From Acidimicrobiales bacterium (GTDB taxonomy: Bacteria > Actinomycetota > Acidimicrobiia > Acidimicrobiales > SHLQ01), in NCBI GenBank assembly GCA_013002375.1, contig JABDJW010000218.1, forward strand, positions 1-11,377: 11,377 nt of DNA, written 5' to 3'. Positions within the stretch are counted from its first letter, which is position 1. Every line of letters starts with the position of its first letter. Positions 1-6,132 of this stretch are shown here, one piece after another. The position numbers and the translations under genes were made by a program. The notes under the pieces are model-generated. The model did no database searches. It saw only the letters and a list, made by a program, of their open reading frames with translations, and was not told where the DNA came from.

Positions 1-1
1 C

Positions 2-1309
2 GTGCTCACCGCCCAGAGCCACGGCGTGGCCGACTTCATGTTTGCCGGCCAGCCGGCGCCCGGCGTGCCCCGCGAGTTCAGCGCCCGCATGACCGGCACC
101 ATTCAGGCTGAAATCAGCGGCACCCACAGCCTTCGGCTCATCCAATGCGGGCGCACCAGGGTGACCGTCGACGGCCGGGTGATCATCGATGCCACCGAGG
201 GCGAGATCCCTCGCGGCGACGAATTCTTCGGGATGGCCTCGGCCGAGCTCGAAGGCGACCTCGAGCTCAGCGCCGACGCTCCGGCCGAGATCGTGATCGA
301 ATTCAACAGCCGCGACTCGACCTTCATCGGGGGCTTCCGCGTGGGCCTCGTCAGCACCGTCGAGCGCGACCTGATCGCCGAGGCCGAGCAAGTCGCCCGC
401 GAGTGCGACGCCGCCGTCGTGGTCGTCGGCACCAACGATGACTGGGAGACCGAAGGCCGCGACCGCGATCAGTTCGACCTACCCGGTGATCAAGCCGAAC
501 TCATCCGCCGCGTCGCGGCCGCGAACCCCAAGACCGTCGTCATCGTGAACACCGGCGGGCCCCACGCCCTCGACTGGCTCGACGCGCCGAACGCGACCCT
601 CAGCGTCGGCTTCGGTGGCCAGGAGATGGGCGATGCGCTGGTCGACGTGCTCGAAGGATCCGCCGATCCGGGCGGCCGGATGCCCTACACCACGCCCGCT
701 CGCTACGAGCACACTCCGGCCTATCTCAACTACCCGGGCGAGAACTCTGTCGTGCGCTACGGCGAAGGGCTGTTCATCGGCCACCGCTGGTTCGACGCCC
801 GTCACGTCGAACCCGCCGTGCCGTTCGGCCACGGGCTGTCGTATGCCACCTTCGAGTGGGGTACGCCGGCTGTGGTGGCCGCTGCCGACACCGCGCTGGC
901 CGGCCCGATCGCCGTCGCGGTCGATGTTCGCAACACCAGTGACCGAGCCGGGTCCGATGTGGTGCAGGTCTACGTCGAACCACCGCAATCGGTCCTGCAC
1001 CGTCCGGTGCGGGAGCTGAAGGGGTTCGCCAAGGTGCATCTCGGCCCGGGAGAATCGACCACGGCCACCATCGAGCTCGATGCCCGCGCCTTCGCGTACT
1101 ACGACCCCGGCGATGCGGACTACGAGGCGCTGGCGTCGGCCGCGCCCGTCCCCGCCGAGGGCGGTCAGCGCCACACCGAAGCCGGTTGGTACGTCGAGCC
1201 CGGCGACTACCAGATCGTCGTCGGTCGATCGGCGGCCGATCACGTCCATGTCGTGACCGTGACGTTGAGCGGCGACGAACACCGGTTCTCGGCCCGCCAC
1301 GAGGGGTAG
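2..1309 (+). CDS. Glycoside hydrolase family 3 beta-glucosidase, C-terminal part (5' truncated by window edge)
   Basis: This is the C-terminal portion of a GH3 beta-glucosidase, which hydrolyses terminal beta-glycosidic bonds. The reading frame is open to the window edge, so the true start and the N-terminal TIM barrel with the nucleophile Asp lie upstream; the GTG at position 2 is not claimed as a start. About residues 5-115 of the visible part form a PA14-like beta domain (DGRVIIDAT; IVIEFNSRD), the insertion seen in yeast BglI-type enzymes. The alpha/beta sandwich follows, with the WETEGRDR motif (residues 148-155) carrying the glutamates that include the family acid/base, then LPGDQAELI. 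RYGEGLFIGHRWFD and FGHGLSY (residues 250-280) are the usual GH3 C-terminal signature. A fibronectin III-like domain (about 300-430) closes the protein. The next gene starts 2 bp after the stop, so they are probably co-transcribed. The family is certain; the sugar and aglycone are not. Confidence 0.93.
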   Translation: MLTAQSHGVADFMFAGQPAPGVPREFSARMTGTIQAEISGTHSLRLIQCGRTRVTVDGRVIIDATEGEIPRGDEFFGMASAELEGDLELSADAPAEIVIEFNSRDSTFIGGFRVGLVSTVERDLIAEAEQVARECDAAVVVVGTNDDWETEGRDRDQFDLPGDQAELIRRVAAANPKTVVIVNTGGPHALDWLDAPNATLSVGFGGQEMGDALVDVLEGSADPGGRMPYTTPARYEHTPAYLNYPGENSVVRYGEGLFIGHRWFDARHVEPAVPFGHGLSYATFEWGTPAVVAAADTALAGPIAVAVDVRNTSDRAGSDVVQVYVEPPQSVLHRPVRELKGFAKVHLGPGESTTATIELDARAFAYYDPGDADYEALASAAPVPAEGGQRHTEAGWYVEPGDYQIVVGRSAADHVHVVTVTLSGDEHRFSARHEG

Positions 1310-1311
1310 CG

Positions 1312-2217
1312 ATGCCGGCTGCCGACCACCGCCTCACCACAGCCGAGATGGCGTTGTTCGTCGCGGACGGCTTCCTGCGGTTCGACGGCCTCGTTCCCGA
1401 CGCCATCAATCGAGCGGTGTTGGCCGACCTACCGGCCCATCGCGACGCCGCGTATGCCAACTTCAGCGAGCTCATCCCCCGACCCGACATCGCGACGCCG
1501 AACACCGGCACGCCGTTGGGCGAGTGCTACCCGCCTGAAACCGGGCTGGGCCGGTACCTGGCGCTTCCCGAGGTTCAGGGCATCATCGAATCCCTGGTCG
1601 GCCCCGAGCCCACCTTCGATCACGATTTCGTGCACCATCTGGCCGCCGGCCACCCCGATGCCCAACACCTGCATGTCGACGCCATCGTCGACACCGCCGA
1701 GCCCATGTTCGACATCCAGTTGTTCTACTTCCCGGCCGCCGTCGAACCGGGCGGCGGTGGAACTCGGTTCGTTCCCGGAACGCACCTCCGCTCGGCCCGT
1801 GCCGAGGACGTCGGGCGATACCAACACATCCTCGGCGAGCAACAGTACAGCGGCCCGGCCGGCACCGTGCTCGTGTTCCATCACGGCATGTGGCACGCCG
1901 GACAGGCCAACCCCAGCGACACCGAACGCTGGCTCTACAAGATCCGCCTGAACCCTTCGGTCGATCAGGCCACCCGTTGGAACACCGACGACTGGGCGGC
2001 CATGCGCAGCGATGCCGACGATCACATCTTCGCCAACGTCCGGTTCGACACGGTCGCCGCGATCCTTCGCAAACGACACCCCTGGCAGCTCGGCCACGAC
2101 TACCGCTACGACCTGGTGAAGCGGGCCCGGCTGTGGCGCTTCCTCAGCAACGACGCGACCTTCGATGTCGATCACTACCTCACCCGGCTCGAACAACGCC
2201 CGGGGCACCGCCCATGA
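1312..2217 (+). CDS. Phytanoyl-CoA dioxygenase (PhyH) family Fe(II)/2-oxoglutarate oxygenase
   Basis: A 301-aa protein of the PhyH family, non-haem iron oxygenases that couple 2-oxoglutarate decarboxylation to substrate hydroxylation in the cytoplasm. The iron-binding facial triad is visible: H121 and D123 in HLHVD, and the distal H195 in MWHAG. R206, in NPSDTERW, is the likely 2-oxoglutarate carboxylate ligand. GGGGTRFVPGTHLRS (147-161) is the typical PhyH turn before the second half of the barrel. The ATG at 1312 is preferred because GAGGGG lies just upstream and the GH3 stop is 2 bp away; the frame is open further upstream but runs inside the GH3 gene. The stop overlaps the next ATG. Clustering with a glycosidase suggests, as inference, that the oxygenase acts on an aglycone or related natural product. 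PhyH proteins are too diverse for a substrate prediction. Confidence 0.88.
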   Translation: MPAADHRLTTAEMALFVADGFLRFDGLVPDAINRAVLADLPAHRDAAYANFSELIPRPDIATPNTGTPLGECYPPETGLGRYLALPEVQGIIESLVGPEPTFDHDFVHHLAAGHPDAQHLHVDAIVDTAEPMFDIQLFYFPAAVEPGGGGTRFVPGTHLRSARAEDVGRYQHILGEQQYSGPAGTVLVFHHGMWHAGQANPSDTERWLYKIRLNPSVDQATRWNTDDWAAMRSDADDHIFANVRFDTVAAILRKRHPWQLGHDYRYDLVKRARLWRFLSNDATFDVDHYLTRLEQRPGHRP

Positions 2218-2492
2218 CGGATCGACGCCAGCAGGTGCTGTTCCTGTGGACCGCCGAAGCATCGATCGATGCTTCGGTCATTGCGTGGTCGTGGCACGAC
2301 GGCACCGACGGCCGCGGTCCCGCGGCACCGGAGGGCAGCCCGCCCTACCCGGTTGCGTCGGCCGCACTACGCGACGGCTGGTTCCTCATCCAGGCCCCCG
2401 GCCCGGGCGCGACGCCGACCACCCACGAGACCGGTGACTTCCGCTACCAGTTCGTCTTCCAGCGCGTCGTCGAACCAGGCGACCAAGCCTGA
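2214..2492 (+). CDS. Small uncharacterised protein (92 aa) coupled to the PhyH gene
   Basis: The ATG at 2214 overlaps the PhyH stop as ATGA, the usual sign of translational coupling, and the frame runs 92 aa to TGA at 2490. I do not recognise a named family. Visible features are a hydrophobic first strand (QQVLFLWT), a variable central loop rich in Pro and Gly, then SAALRDGWFLIQAP (about residues 49-62) and a terminal strand FRYQFVFQRVV. The DGW.LIQ followed by a Y.FVF.R ending suggests a small single-domain alpha/beta protein. There is no signal peptide, membrane segment or metal motif. A perfect 24-bp palindrome sits in codons for AEASIDAS (bases 2254-2277), which is odd for coding DNA. It ends 24 bp before the convergent flavoprotein gene, with no obvious terminator between them. 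A function linked to the dioxygenase or glucosidase is only suggested by position. Confidence 0.68.
   Translation: MTDRRQQVLFLWTAEASIDASVIAWSWHDGTDGRGPAAPEGSPPYPVASAALRDGWFLIQAPGPGATPTTHETGDFRYQFVFQRVVEPGDQA
2254..2277. repeat. Perfect 24-bp palindrome
   Basis: The left half CCGAAGCATCGA is followed with no spacer by its exact reverse complement TCGATGCTTCGG. It lies about 40 bp inside the 92-aa gene. It could be an operator-like protein-binding site, an RNA or cruciform hairpin, or a coincidence of the codons for Ala-Glu-Ala-Ser-Ile-Asp-Ala-Ser. The palindrome itself is directly seen; a function is not shown. Confidence 0.6.
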
Positions 2493-2516
2493 TTCCGGTG
2501 ACGTCGCTCTCGGCGG

Positions 2517-3752
2517 TCAGCTCCGTCGGGCCAACCAGACGAGCGCCCCTTCGGCTGCGGCAAGGCCGGTGCTGAAGCAAGCTTGCAGGAGGTAGCCACC
2601 GGTCGGCGCCTCCCAGTCGAGCATCTCACCGGCGACGAACACGCCGAGGCGCCGGCGCAACATGAAGTGCTCGTCGACCTCGTCCCAGTCCACGCCACCC
2701 GCCGACGAGATCGCCCGATCGATCGGCATCATCTCCGGCGCCACGATCGGAACCCCCTTGATCAACGCGGCCATCGCGGCCGGGTCGGACGGCAGCACAT
2801 TGGCAGTGGCCTCGCGCAACAGCGAGACCGCGGCGGGGTCGAGGCCCGCCCGCTGCAACCAGCGGGTGACGTTCTCCTTGGCGCGGCGATGGGCCAACCG
2901 GGCTCCGACCGCCTGCTCGGTCAGGTCCGGCTGGAGATCGACCACCACGGTGGCTGCACCCCGCTCCTCGATCGCGCCGCGGAGCGCGGCCGAGTTGGCA
3001 TAGATCGGACCGCCCTCGAGCCCGGTGGCGGTCACCATCACATCGCCGCGGGTCGGCGGTCGGGCCGCACCGTCCACCGAAACCGAGACGTTCTTCAACG
3101 GCACGCCGGCGAAGCGCTCGACAAAGACCTGCGACCACGGCACCCGCACACCCCCGTTGGCGGGGACCAACGGGCGGACCGTGATGCCCTCGTGCTCGAA
3201 GATCGGAACCCAACCGCCGTCGCCGCCAACCCGCGGCCAGCTGGCACCGCCCAGCGCGACCACCGTGACATCGGCGGCAACCATGAGGTCGCCGCTCGCC
3301 GTGGAGAAGACGGCGTCACCGTCGTCGGCCCAGCCCATCCAACGCCGACCGGTCTCGAGCCGAACGCCGAGTCCATCGAGCCGATGCAGCCACGCCCGCA
3401 GCAGCGGCGTCGCCCGAAACGCCTCCGGAAAGACCCGACCGCTCGATCCGACGAAGGTCGGCTGGCCGAGCCCGGCACACCACTCGCGCAGCTCGGCGGG
3501 ACCGAAACGGGCGAGCGCAGGCTCGAGTCGGGGCCGGGCCTCGGCGTACCGATCGAGGAAATCGGCGGCCGGTTCACTGTGGGTGATGTTCAGACCGCCG
3601 CGTCCGGCCAACACGAACTTGCGGGCCGGCGACCGGCGAAGCTCATGGATCGTGACGGCCAGACCCGCATTGGCCAGCTGCTCGGCGGCGAAGAGCCCAG
3701 CCGGGCCGGCCCCGATCACGGCCGCGGTCTTGTCTCCCATCCCCAGCAGCAT
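2517..3752 (-). CDS. FAD-dependent flavoprotein, HI0933/PP_4765-like (NAD(P)/FAD-dependent oxidoreductase)
   Basis: A 411-aa flavoprotein of the HI0933/YhiN/BaiN superfamily, most like the PP_4765 branch. The N-terminal Rossmann motif is GAGPAG (residues 14-19), with the FAD-ribose acidic residue in the following HELRRSP. GRGGLNITHS, SSGRVFPEAFRATPLL and the C-terminal AGEMLDWEAPTGGYLLQACFSTG (374-396) are hallmark stretches of this family. The reactions are poorly known; some relatives reduce double bonds (BaiN in bile-acid metabolism). The start at 3752 gives MLLGMGDK; a TACCGT box 7 bp upstream fits a leaderless message, whereas no convincing ribosome site precedes it. ATG at 3740 is the alternative, with a GGGG run directly against it. 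The upstream frame is open much further by GC bias, but that stretch is non-homologous and antisense to the next gene. It diverges from the LLM flavoenzyme gene, so both may be regulated from the shared spacer. Confidence 0.88.
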   Translation of the reverse strand: MLLGMGDKTAAVIGAGPAGLFAAEQLANAGLAVTIHELRRSPARKFVLAGRGGLNITHSEPAADFLDRYAEARPRLEPALARFGPAELREWCAGLGQPTFVGSSGRVFPEAFRATPLLRAWLHRLDGLGVRLETGRRWMGWADDGDAVFSTASGDLMVAADVTVVALGGASWPRVGGDGGWVPIFEHEGITVRPLVPANGGVRVPWSQVFVERFAGVPLKNVSVSVDGAARPPTRGDVMVTATGLEGGPIYANSAALRGAIEERGAATVVVDLQPDLTEQAVGARLAHRRAKENVTRWLQRAGLDPAAVSLLREATANVLPSDPAAMAALIKGVPIVAPEMMPIDRAISSAGGVDWDEVDEHFMLRRRLGVFVAGEMLDWEAPTGGYLLQACFSTGLAAAEGALVWLARRS

Positions 3753-3759
3753 GGCGTGG

Positions 3760-3765
3760 ACGGTA
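3760..3765 (-). promoter_or_regulatory. Candidate -10 box (TACCGT) for the flavoprotein gene
   Basis: On the minus strand TACCGT matches the actinobacterial TANNNT -10 pattern and ends 7 bp before the ATG at 3752, the spacing expected if transcription starts at the start codon. No convincing -35 hexamer lies 16-18 bp further upstream. The site is used here to choose the start; it is a prediction. Confidence 0.4.
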
Positions 3766-3801
3766 CCAACTGCCCGCCGGGACACCCCCGGTCGACCGCG
3801 A

Positions 3802-3830
3802 TTGCCGCAGGCGGAACGACCAGCGATGAT
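3802..3830 (+). promoter_or_regulatory. Candidate sigma-70-type promoter for the LLM flavoenzyme gene, leaderless
   Basis: TTGCCG (3802-3807) and GATGAT (3825-3830) are separated by 17 bp, resembling a -35/-10 pair with a GANNNT variant of the -10. Six bases separate the -10 from the A of ATG at 3837, which would then be both the transcription start and the translation start. No purine-rich ribosome site is present, in agreement. It lies in the 84-bp spacer shared with the divergent flavoprotein gene. Confidence 0.42.
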
Positions 3831-3836
3831 CGGATC

Positions 3837-4814
3837 ATGTTCATCCTGCGCTTCGACTTCCGCCGTCCGGCTTCCTCCCCGGCGTCGATCACCGACCTCT
3901 ACGCCACGGCTCTGGACATGGCCTCGTGGGGCGAGGCCAACGGCGCCATGATGGCGATGTTCAGCGAGCACCACGCGGCGAGCGACGACTACCTGCCATC
4001 CCCGCTGTTGCTGGCGAGCGCGGCAGCCGCCCGCACGACCACCCTGCCCATCAACGTGGGCGCCCTGCTGCTGTTGATGTACGACCCGGTGAAGCTGGCC
4101 GAGGACATCGCCGTGCTCGACCACCTCAGCAACGGCCGGGTCAGCTACACGATCGGACTCGGCTATCGCGACGAGGAATATGCGATGTTCGGCATCGACC
4201 GGACGCGACGGGGCACCCTGATCGAGGAGCGCATCGACGTGTTGCGCCGAGCCCTCGCCGGCGAGCAGTTCGAATGGCAGGGGCGCCAGATCGATGTCCG
4301 GCCCCACCCACGGACCCCTGACGGGCCGACCCTCGCCTACGGCGGCGGATCGGTGGCGGCCGCCCGCCGGGCCGCCCGACTCGGCCTGATGTTGTTGCCT
4401 CAGACCAGCGATCCGACCCTGCTCGAGGCGTACGACGCCGAAGCGGAACGGTCGGGCACGACGCCGGGTTTGGTCATGGCCCCGGCCGAGGGCGCACCCA
4501 CATCGGTGTTCATCGCCACCGACCCCGACCGGGGGTGGGCCGACATGGGCCCCTACCTGTTGCACGACGCCCGCATGTACGCGGCCTGGATGGGCGCCGA
4601 CTCGAACTCGGCGAGCCTGTCCACCGCAGCCGGCGTCGACGAATTACGGGAAGCGAACGGCGCCTACCGCATCGTCGACCCCGACCAGGCCGTCGACCTC
4701 GTCAACCGGTACGGCGTGTTGTCGATGCAGCCGTTGTGCGGCGGCATGCCGCCCGACCTGGCCTGGACCTCGCTGCACGCCTACGAGCAGCACGTCGCGC
4801 CCCGACTCGGCTAA
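3837..4814 (+). CDS. LLM-class flavin-dependent oxidoreductase (bacterial luciferase-like)
   Basis: A 325-aa protein of the luciferase-like/F420-dependent TIM-barrel superfamily. These enzymes use reduced FMN or coenzyme F420H2 for monooxygenation or hydride transfer. Landmarks in order: MFILRFDFR strand 1; MFSEHHAASDDYLPSPLLLASAAAART (41-67), the EHH region near the flavin; INVGALLLLMYDPVKLAEDIAVLDHLSNGRVSYTIGLGYRDEEYAMFGID (about 73-122), the most conserved block; and LAYGGGSVAAARRAARLGLMLLP in the second half. Length is normal. The ATG is chosen because it begins the first barrel strand and has a leaderless-type -10 six bases before it; the open frame extending to 2583 is antisense to the flavoprotein gene and is not protein-like. 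No flavin reductase is adjacent, and FMN versus F420 cannot be decided from this sequence by eye. It ends at TAA, 111 bp before the convergent VOC gene. Confidence 0.88.
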   Translation: MFILRFDFRRPASSPASITDLYATALDMASWGEANGAMMAMFSEHHAASDDYLPSPLLLASAAAARTTTLPINVGALLLLMYDPVKLAEDIAVLDHLSNGRVSYTIGLGYRDEEYAMFGIDRTRRGTLIEERIDVLRRALAGEQFEWQGRQIDVRPHPRTPDGPTLAYGGGSVAAARRAARLGLMLLPQTSDPTLLEAYDAEAERSGTTPGLVMAPAEGAPTSVFIATDPDRGWADMGPYLLHDARMYAAWMGADSNSASLSTAAGVDELREANGAYRIVDPDQAVDLVNRYGVLSMQPLCGGMPPDLAWTSLHAYEQHVAPRLG

Positions 4815-4842
4815 TGGGGGTCGAGAACTTGCTGACCTTGCT

Positions 4843-4891
4843 GAACTGGTTGGAGATCCGACGCGATGGTGTCGAATTTTCCAACCAGTTC
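4843..4891. terminator. Inverted repeat (12-bp perfect arms) in the convergent intergenic spacer; possible bidirectional terminator
   Basis: GAACTGGTTGGA (4843-4854) and TCCAACCAGTTC (4880-4891) are exact reverse complements separated by 25 bp. The site lies in the 111-bp gap between two genes that converge on it, 28 bp after the LLM stop and 35 bp before the VOC stop. No T-tract follows on either strand, so it is not a textbook intrinsic terminator, although actinobacterial terminators often lack one. A short tandem repeat (CTTGCTGA at 4828-4835 and 4837-4844) abuts the left arm. Nothing else was seen in the spacer. Confidence 0.5.
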
Positions 4892-4925
4892 GATCAGGGA
4901 GAGACGGGCCCGATGGCTCGGCACG

Positions 4926-5399
4926 CTAGAACCCTTGGGTGAGCTCGAGGTAGTGACCGCCCACGTCGCTTGACCCCTTCACGTATGCGTAGACGATGTC
5001 GGTGCCCGGAACGTCGCCCCGCCACACGAGTTCGTAGCCGAGGCCGGCCAAGCGCTCGCAGGTGCCGTCGACATCGTCGACCTTGAACGCCACGTGCATC
5101 ACACACTCGCCGTGTTGATCGAGCCATTCCTTGTGCGGCGAATCGCCACTGATCACCTCGATGAACTCCATCTCGAGGTCACCGCTGTGGCCGATGCCGA
5201 TCTTGAGGTGCACGGGCGTCTCGACCCCTCGGTACATCACCGGCATGTCGCTTTCGAACACGTTGAACGGCCCGAAGATCGGGCCCATCTGCTCGACGAT
5301 GGCATCGACATCGCGCACGACGTACCCCACCTGGTAGATGGGCGGGAGCCCGAGCGATTGCGGGTCGGTCGTGGTGTCAGCCAACGGAATAGCCTCCAT
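4926..5399 (-). CDS. VOC-superfamily (glyoxalase/bleomycin-resistance fold) protein, methylmalonyl-CoA epimerase-like
   Basis: A 157-aa single-chain vicinal-oxygen-chelate protein with the two beta-alpha-beta-beta-beta modules. The four positions that hold the metal appear as Q23 (IYQVGYVVRD), E78 (LEMEFIEVI), H102 (CVMHVAFKVDD) and E152 (HYLELTQ), so a divalent-metal site with Gln in place of the first His is plausible. Such proteins act as epimerases, lyases or dioxygenases; the substrate is unknown. It is the last gene of the minus-strand run and overlaps the SDR gene. Two starts compete. ATG 5399 gives a 23-bp overlap and has no ribosome site. TTG 5384 gives an 8-bp overlap and 152 aa, with GGAGG 8 bp upstream, although that GGAGG is also the codons of the conserved SDR Gly-Gly. 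I list the ATG but regard the TTG as equally likely. Confidence 0.85.
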   Translation of the reverse strand: MEAIPLADTTTDPQSLGLPPIYQVGYVVRDVDAIVEQMGPIFGPFNVFESDMPVMYRGVETPVHLKIGIGHSGDLEMEFIEVISGDSPHKEWLDQHGECVMHVAFKVDDVDGTCERLAGLGYELVWRGDVPGTDIVYAYVKGSSDVGGHYLELTQGF

Positions 5400-6132
5400 C
5401 GATGTTGAACGTCTGCCCGGTGATGAACGCGGCCGCCGGGCTGGCCAGGAACAAGAACATGGGCACGAGATCGGACGGCTGACCCCAGCGCCCCATCGGC
5501 ACCTTGGCCAACTCGGCCGCTTCGAGTTCGGGGATGTCCTTCATGATGCGGGTCATGTTGGTTTCGATCAGACCCGGTGCAATGGCGTTGACCCGGACCT
5601 CTTCGGTCGCCCACGCCAACCCCAACTGCATGGTCATCTGCACCACCGCGGCCTTGGCCGCTCCGTAGCCCGGTACGAGCGGTACCGGCCGGAAGGCCGA
5701 CATGCTGGCCACGTTGATCACCGCCGAACCCCCCGGGTGTTCGCTGGCCTTCAACAGCGGCTCGCAACCCCGGATGAACCGATGGCCGCCGAGCAGATTG
5801 GTTTCGATCGCGGCGTCGAAGCCCTCGGGCGTGGATTCGTCGAGGCCGTCCGGGAAGTTGGCGCCGGCGTTGTTCACCAACACATCCATGGCGAAGAGCT
5901 TGTCGACCACGGCATCGATCGACGCGGGGTCGCGCATGTTCATCGATTCGTAGTGGAACTGCTCGAGTTCTTCACCGTGCTCGTAGTCGGCCACCGACGG
6001 CCGCGTGCCGGTGATCATCACCGCGGCGCCGGCGTCGTTGAAAGCGTGGGCGACGGCCAAGCCGATGCCGTTGGTGCCACCGGTGACGCAGACCCAGGCG
6101 CCGGTGAAGTTGAACGTCGGCTCGGTGGTCAC
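5377..6132 (-). CDS. Short-chain dehydrogenase/reductase (SDR, classical)
   Basis: A 251-aa classical SDR oxidising an alcohol or reducing a ketone with NAD(P). Visible motifs are the cofactor glycine motif TGGTNGIG (residues 17-24), NNAG (87-90), the structural Asn in ETNLLG (N112), catalytic Ser in VASMSA (S143), and YGAAK (Y156, K160). VNAIAPGLIETNM follows, and the C-terminal ITGQTFNIDGGYSVG is typical. The second cofactor strand ends TGTRPSVADY; the Arg there leans towards NADP, which is tentative. The GTG at 6132 overlaps the sulfotransferase stop as GTGA, and GAGGGGGAG a few bases upstream is a strong ribosome site, so this start is well supported despite the frame being open upstream. 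Translational coupling to the sulfotransferase suggests they serve one pathway, perhaps working on a sulfated or soon-to-be-sulfated alcohol (inference). Confidence 0.93.
   Translation of the reverse strand: MTTEPTFNFTGAWVCVTGGTNGIGLAVAHAFNDAGAAVMITGTRPSVADYEHGEELEQFHYESMNMRDPASIDAVVDKLFAMDVLVNNAGANFPDGLDESTPEGFDAAIETNLLGGHRFIRGCEPLLKASEHPGGSAVINVASMSAFRPVPLVPGYGAAKAAVVQMTMQLGLAWATEEVRVNAIAPGLIETNMTRIMKDIPELEAAELAKVPMGRWGQPSDLVPMFLFLASPAAAFITGQTFNIDGGYSVG

Noticed and set aside
2493..2516. Possible terminator between the convergent small gene and flavoprotein gene
   Set aside because: No inverted repeat of useful length is visible in these 24 bp.
2583..3836. Very long plus-strand frame antisense to the flavoprotein gene, in frame with the LLM gene
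   Set aside because: It is a high-GC shadow: the translation is Arg/Pro/Gly/His rich with no recognisable motif, whereas the opposite strand gives a complete flavoprotein with family signatures.
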